Shown piece after piece: positions 60,918-64,000 of a stretch of 64,000 bases of DNA. The notes below the pieces were generated by a model, which was not told the origin of the DNA, did not search any database, and saw nothing but the letters and a program-made list of their open reading frames with translations. The position numbers and the translations under genes are program-made. Numbering within the stretch: position 1 is the first letter of the stretch; each line of letters opens with the position of its first letter. The DNA comes from Combretum micranthum (lineage: Eukaryota; Streptophyta; Magnoliopsida; Myrtales; Combretaceae), in contig JAMXBD010000403.1 of NCBI GenBank assembly GCA_024138025.1, forward strand, positions 186,001 to 250,000, written 5' to 3'.

Positions 60918-61763
60918 CTTGAAGTCGAGTAGGCAGTGAAATTAGATACTTATGGGTCACGAACACCAGACCGCCGCCGTCAGACAGGAACGAGTTGAAT
61001 CAAACAGCAGAGGCGCTGAGTTTGTGAGCCGGTGGCGCCCAGACCGTGTAAAACCTTCCTGCAGTTCTATTTATCAGGCAGACGCGCACGCATCATAATT
61101 CCTTTTATTTATTTAGTTATTTTAACTTTCTCAAACCCCCCGACCCAAATGCTCCGACTAGGCTTGGCCTTTTGCACGGAAACAGGGTCTTTTTTTTTTT
61201 TTTTTTTTTCTTAAAGAATTACGGAAATATGGTAGTGTTCAAAAATATTTTGACTACAAAGGTCAAAGGTATATGTTAAACATAGGCCTTTGATCAAAAT
61301 TTTCAAAACAAAAAGATACACATTTTGTATGCATCGTCTTTATTTTCTATCACATGCGCCCTCTTTATCTTATAAAGAGGATATATGTTTGTAGCTCACA
61401 CTTGCAATACAGGCGTTCACTGTTAACTTTTCTAAATACATATTAAGGTTTAAATTTTTTATAATGTACTATATCCGAAGTTGTAATTCAATCATGTACC
61501 CAATCAACACATTATTCAACTACGAAATTCCAAATTCATCCATCTAAACAGTAGTCAATTGCAATCAAATATACAATAACATTGATAACAAGAAGTTTGA
61601 ATTACAATAAGTTTTAAATAATGGAAACAATTCAATCTTTGCGTTTCTTATCCCTTCTCTTGAAGACAGTCCGGCCAAAACATGCAAAGGCTGAAGTCTT
61701 CTACTTTGCCTGCTTCTGGTGCACTTCTTGTTCTTCCATACCACCATGTTCCTATTGTGCAGG
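60918..61763. other. eIF2A leader and upstream region
   Basis: A GC-richer stretch at 60918-61080 is the probable leader and core promoter of eIF2A. It has no telo-box. A T21 run lies at 61190-61210. Near 61660-61745 a minus-strand frame reads like a lysine/arginine-rich protein end but is broken by stops, so I do not call a gene. Confidence 0.45.
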
Positions 61764-64000
61764 TGTAAACCCCGAGAAATTTTTCATATTAGTATACGAC
61801 TTTATAATAGATTGTATTAATTAGTTAATAGACTTAGAATCGAATCGAAGTCTAAGAATAGATCAAATGCCTAGAGATCGGCTAGATAAAGGATTTAGAA
61901 TTTGAATAAAGAAATTCCTTAACCCTAGTTGATACTAAAAATGAGAATCCGTGTCTTGAATGAATAATTCAAGATATGATTAAAAGAAAATTTAATTCTT
62001 AAACCTGAAACCTGATATACAATAAGATTTAAATAAAAAAATATAAATAAAGACATTAAATGATTGCTTTTTATCTCGATAATGATTCGAGATTAAAACA
62101 ACGAGTAGTAATGAACTTATATTTAGACTTAAACCTTAAATTCAAGATCCTTAGATAGTATTAATAGCTACTAATAAGATTTCACGTTAAGTATCAAAAC
62201 TAAAGATATATATATATAGTTTAGTTTCCGTATTACGTACAATACTAAGTAAACGATTATTTACGCTTATAGACAGAAAACGATGACCCAAAGATAAACA
62301 GTTAGGATTATAAATACACACCGAAAACATAAAATGTCAAATAACTCAAAATCTGAACCCCAAATAAATAATCGAATTACGCTATTGTTCTAATTCAAGT
62401 TTTCTTAAGCTATTGAAGCCTAAAATAAAAATTGACCTAATGAGCTTAAGAAATCTTAATCGCGGGAGATAAAATTATACGAATATATAACTACGTATAT
62501 ATAAAACTAAAAATTGTATTATTTGATAATCTAAGTGTTCCGTGTACTCCTATAAACATGTTTTTATACGAAAACTCCCAAATATTAGCTAATTTATACC
62601 CGTATAACTCGTTAAATTATCTCAAAACTTAATTAAATAATTAACTAATATATATATTGTCGGCTGCAATTCGGTGGACGAATTTCGAGAAGAAGAAGAG
62701 CCGAAATCTCACAATAATTCACCCAAATTATTCAACAAAAGTAACCTCTACACCAACCAAACAATGACAACTCACCCTAGCATTAATTATGATGAAAATA
62801 ACAGATAAAAGGCAGCAAAAATCGGAGGAGAATTCGAAGGAAATAGCCGCAACTTCATCCTTCTTCTTCTTCTATATATATGTGTATTAAATGACCTTAA
62901 TGAAGAACAAACAAAACTCATCAATTCCCAAACTCATCAGCACGAAATAGCTTCCAGATAACAAACAAAACAAACCAAAAACAAAGAACAAACAGATCAA
63001 ATCATACAAGTTCGGATCGAGAGAAAAACAATACTAAAAAACCCTTGAATACGAGTTCAAAGTTAAGTTAATGTGATTCAAATGTTTTTCTTTCAAATCT
63101 AAGCTTTATAACTGACTTCTAATAATCTTAGGAACGTAATAAACAAAATCACAAGGTTCAAATTCCATCGAATCGGCTCAAATGAGGTAAAACTCCGAAA
63201 CCCTAGTTTTTACTTTCATAACGATCAAGATCTAAATATTTATGCTTTAGACGTGTTCAAATTTGTTTAATGTCTCTTATAAGATATATAAACACTTAGG
63301 AACGGTTTAGTAATGTTTTTAACGTGTAAAATTTAAAGAAATTGAATCGGACAGAGGAAGAAGATGATGAACAATACCAATACTGTCCCAAAGCCGGCAG
63401 TATAATCGCTCAACGCCGGCGGCTTACATGGATAGGCCGGCGGCGTAGGGACGGCTTACACTGGTCAAAGGCTACGTAAAAATAATTTTCACGTAAAAAT
63501 GAACGTAAGCCGGCTACCTGGAGATTTACGCCGACGATGTAGATCCGGCGTACGTTGAAAGCCGACAGCTTTCAAAGCCGGTGCAACTCTTGTGAAATAA
63601 TTTTCGAAACCATACTTACACCAACACCTAGGTTTAAAGGCCGGCTACTTTGAGCTGGCGTACAGCTAAAATTCTTCAATGAAAGCGTATTCTGACCTAA
63701 ACAAAATATATATATATGTGCAATACCTCTACTTAGTATATTATATATATATATATATATATATAACAATATAGAATTTATTACTTAGACAAGTAAGTAC
63801 AAATAATTAAAATATTTAGATTAATATCTAATATTTCCCAAAACCTTAAGATTAAGAAAATATATTAAGTATTAATCAAAGTTGGTATTAGTCAAATAAT
63901 TGTTCTAAATAGATAAAGTAGGTAAGGATGGAAATTAAAATAAGCTAAATTTTCGAGTAATGAGACTTCTAAAAATAACAAAATAATTATAGGAGATAAA
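61764..64000 (+). mobile_element. Tekay/Del-type LTR (C), runs past the window edge
   Basis: The start TGTAAACCCCGAGAAATTTT is a Tekay/Del-like LTR start, comparable with LTR B. At least 2.2 kb follow with no coding domain. From 63394 to 63665 there is a dense cluster of GCCGGC, CGGCGGC and GTAAGCCGGC words, unlike the AT-rich rest. The right end is outside the window, so it cannot be said whether this is a solo LTR or the left LTR of a full element. Confidence 0.7.
63739..63765. repeat. (AT)n microsatellite
   Basis: Uninterrupted AT run of about 13 units inside LTR C. Confidence 0.85.

Noticed and set aside
1..64000. tRNA or rRNA genes, CRISPR arrays, operons
   Set aside because: No cloverleaf-type tRNA gene, rRNA segment or regularly spaced direct repeats with unique spacers. 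tRNA-like words occur only within the two SINEs.

Overview
This is a stretch of nuclear DNA from a flowering plant, most likely a eudicot. It is AT-rich, its genes are split by spliceosomal introns, and it holds plant-type LTR retrotransposons, hAT and Mutator-like elements, and tRNA-derived SINEs. I see no bacterial, organellar or viral gene cluster, and no rRNA, tRNA gene or CRISPR array.

Four host genes can be built exon by exon, all serving protein synthesis or ribosome assembly. (1) SRP14, minus strand, 6951 leftwards: signal recognition particle subunit, whose first coding exon holds only the start codon and whose C-terminal exons I could not find. (2) SAS10/UTP3, minus strand, 20748 to 13665: 16 coding exons, about 647 aa, nucleolar 18S rRNA processing. 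(3) mL43 (MRPL43), plus strand, 49261 to 52611: three exons, 119 aa, mitochondrial large ribosomal subunit. (4) eIF2A, minus strand, 59663 to 54442: 13 coding exons, about 518 aa, with a GC-AG intron, a duplicated splice-acceptor region and a disturbed exon 3/4 junction. Telo-box motifs (AAACCCTAA) lie upstream of SRP14, SAS10 and mL43.

The middle of the window (21136-41731) is one old Ty3/gypsy element of the Tat type on the minus strand. It has a perfect target duplication (ACTTG), a 5' LTR at 41104-41731, decayed gag-PR-RT-RNaseH-INT, a 39-bp tandem array, an antisense (plus-strand) extra gene with probable introns, and a 3' LTR at the left. Two Tekay/Del-type solo LTRs sit inside it: one of 3.6 kb splits the 3' LTR and one of 4.4 kb splits the antisense gene. 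A further Tekay-type LTR begins at 61764 and runs off the window, and a diverged one probably ends near 46474.

Smaller elements fill the rest: a 2.25-kb Mutator-like element with long terminal inverted repeats and 10-bp target duplications (9534-11782), two related hAT-type MITEs with perfect 8-bp duplications (11982-12441, 41912-42323), two longer related hAT-type elements (3847-4720, 53279-54074), two short SINEs, and a three-copy AT-rich family (near 785, 42935 and 48105).

All calls come from reading the sequence by eye. Exon boundaries rest on GT/GC-AG sites, phase and remembered family similarity, not on transcripts or searches.
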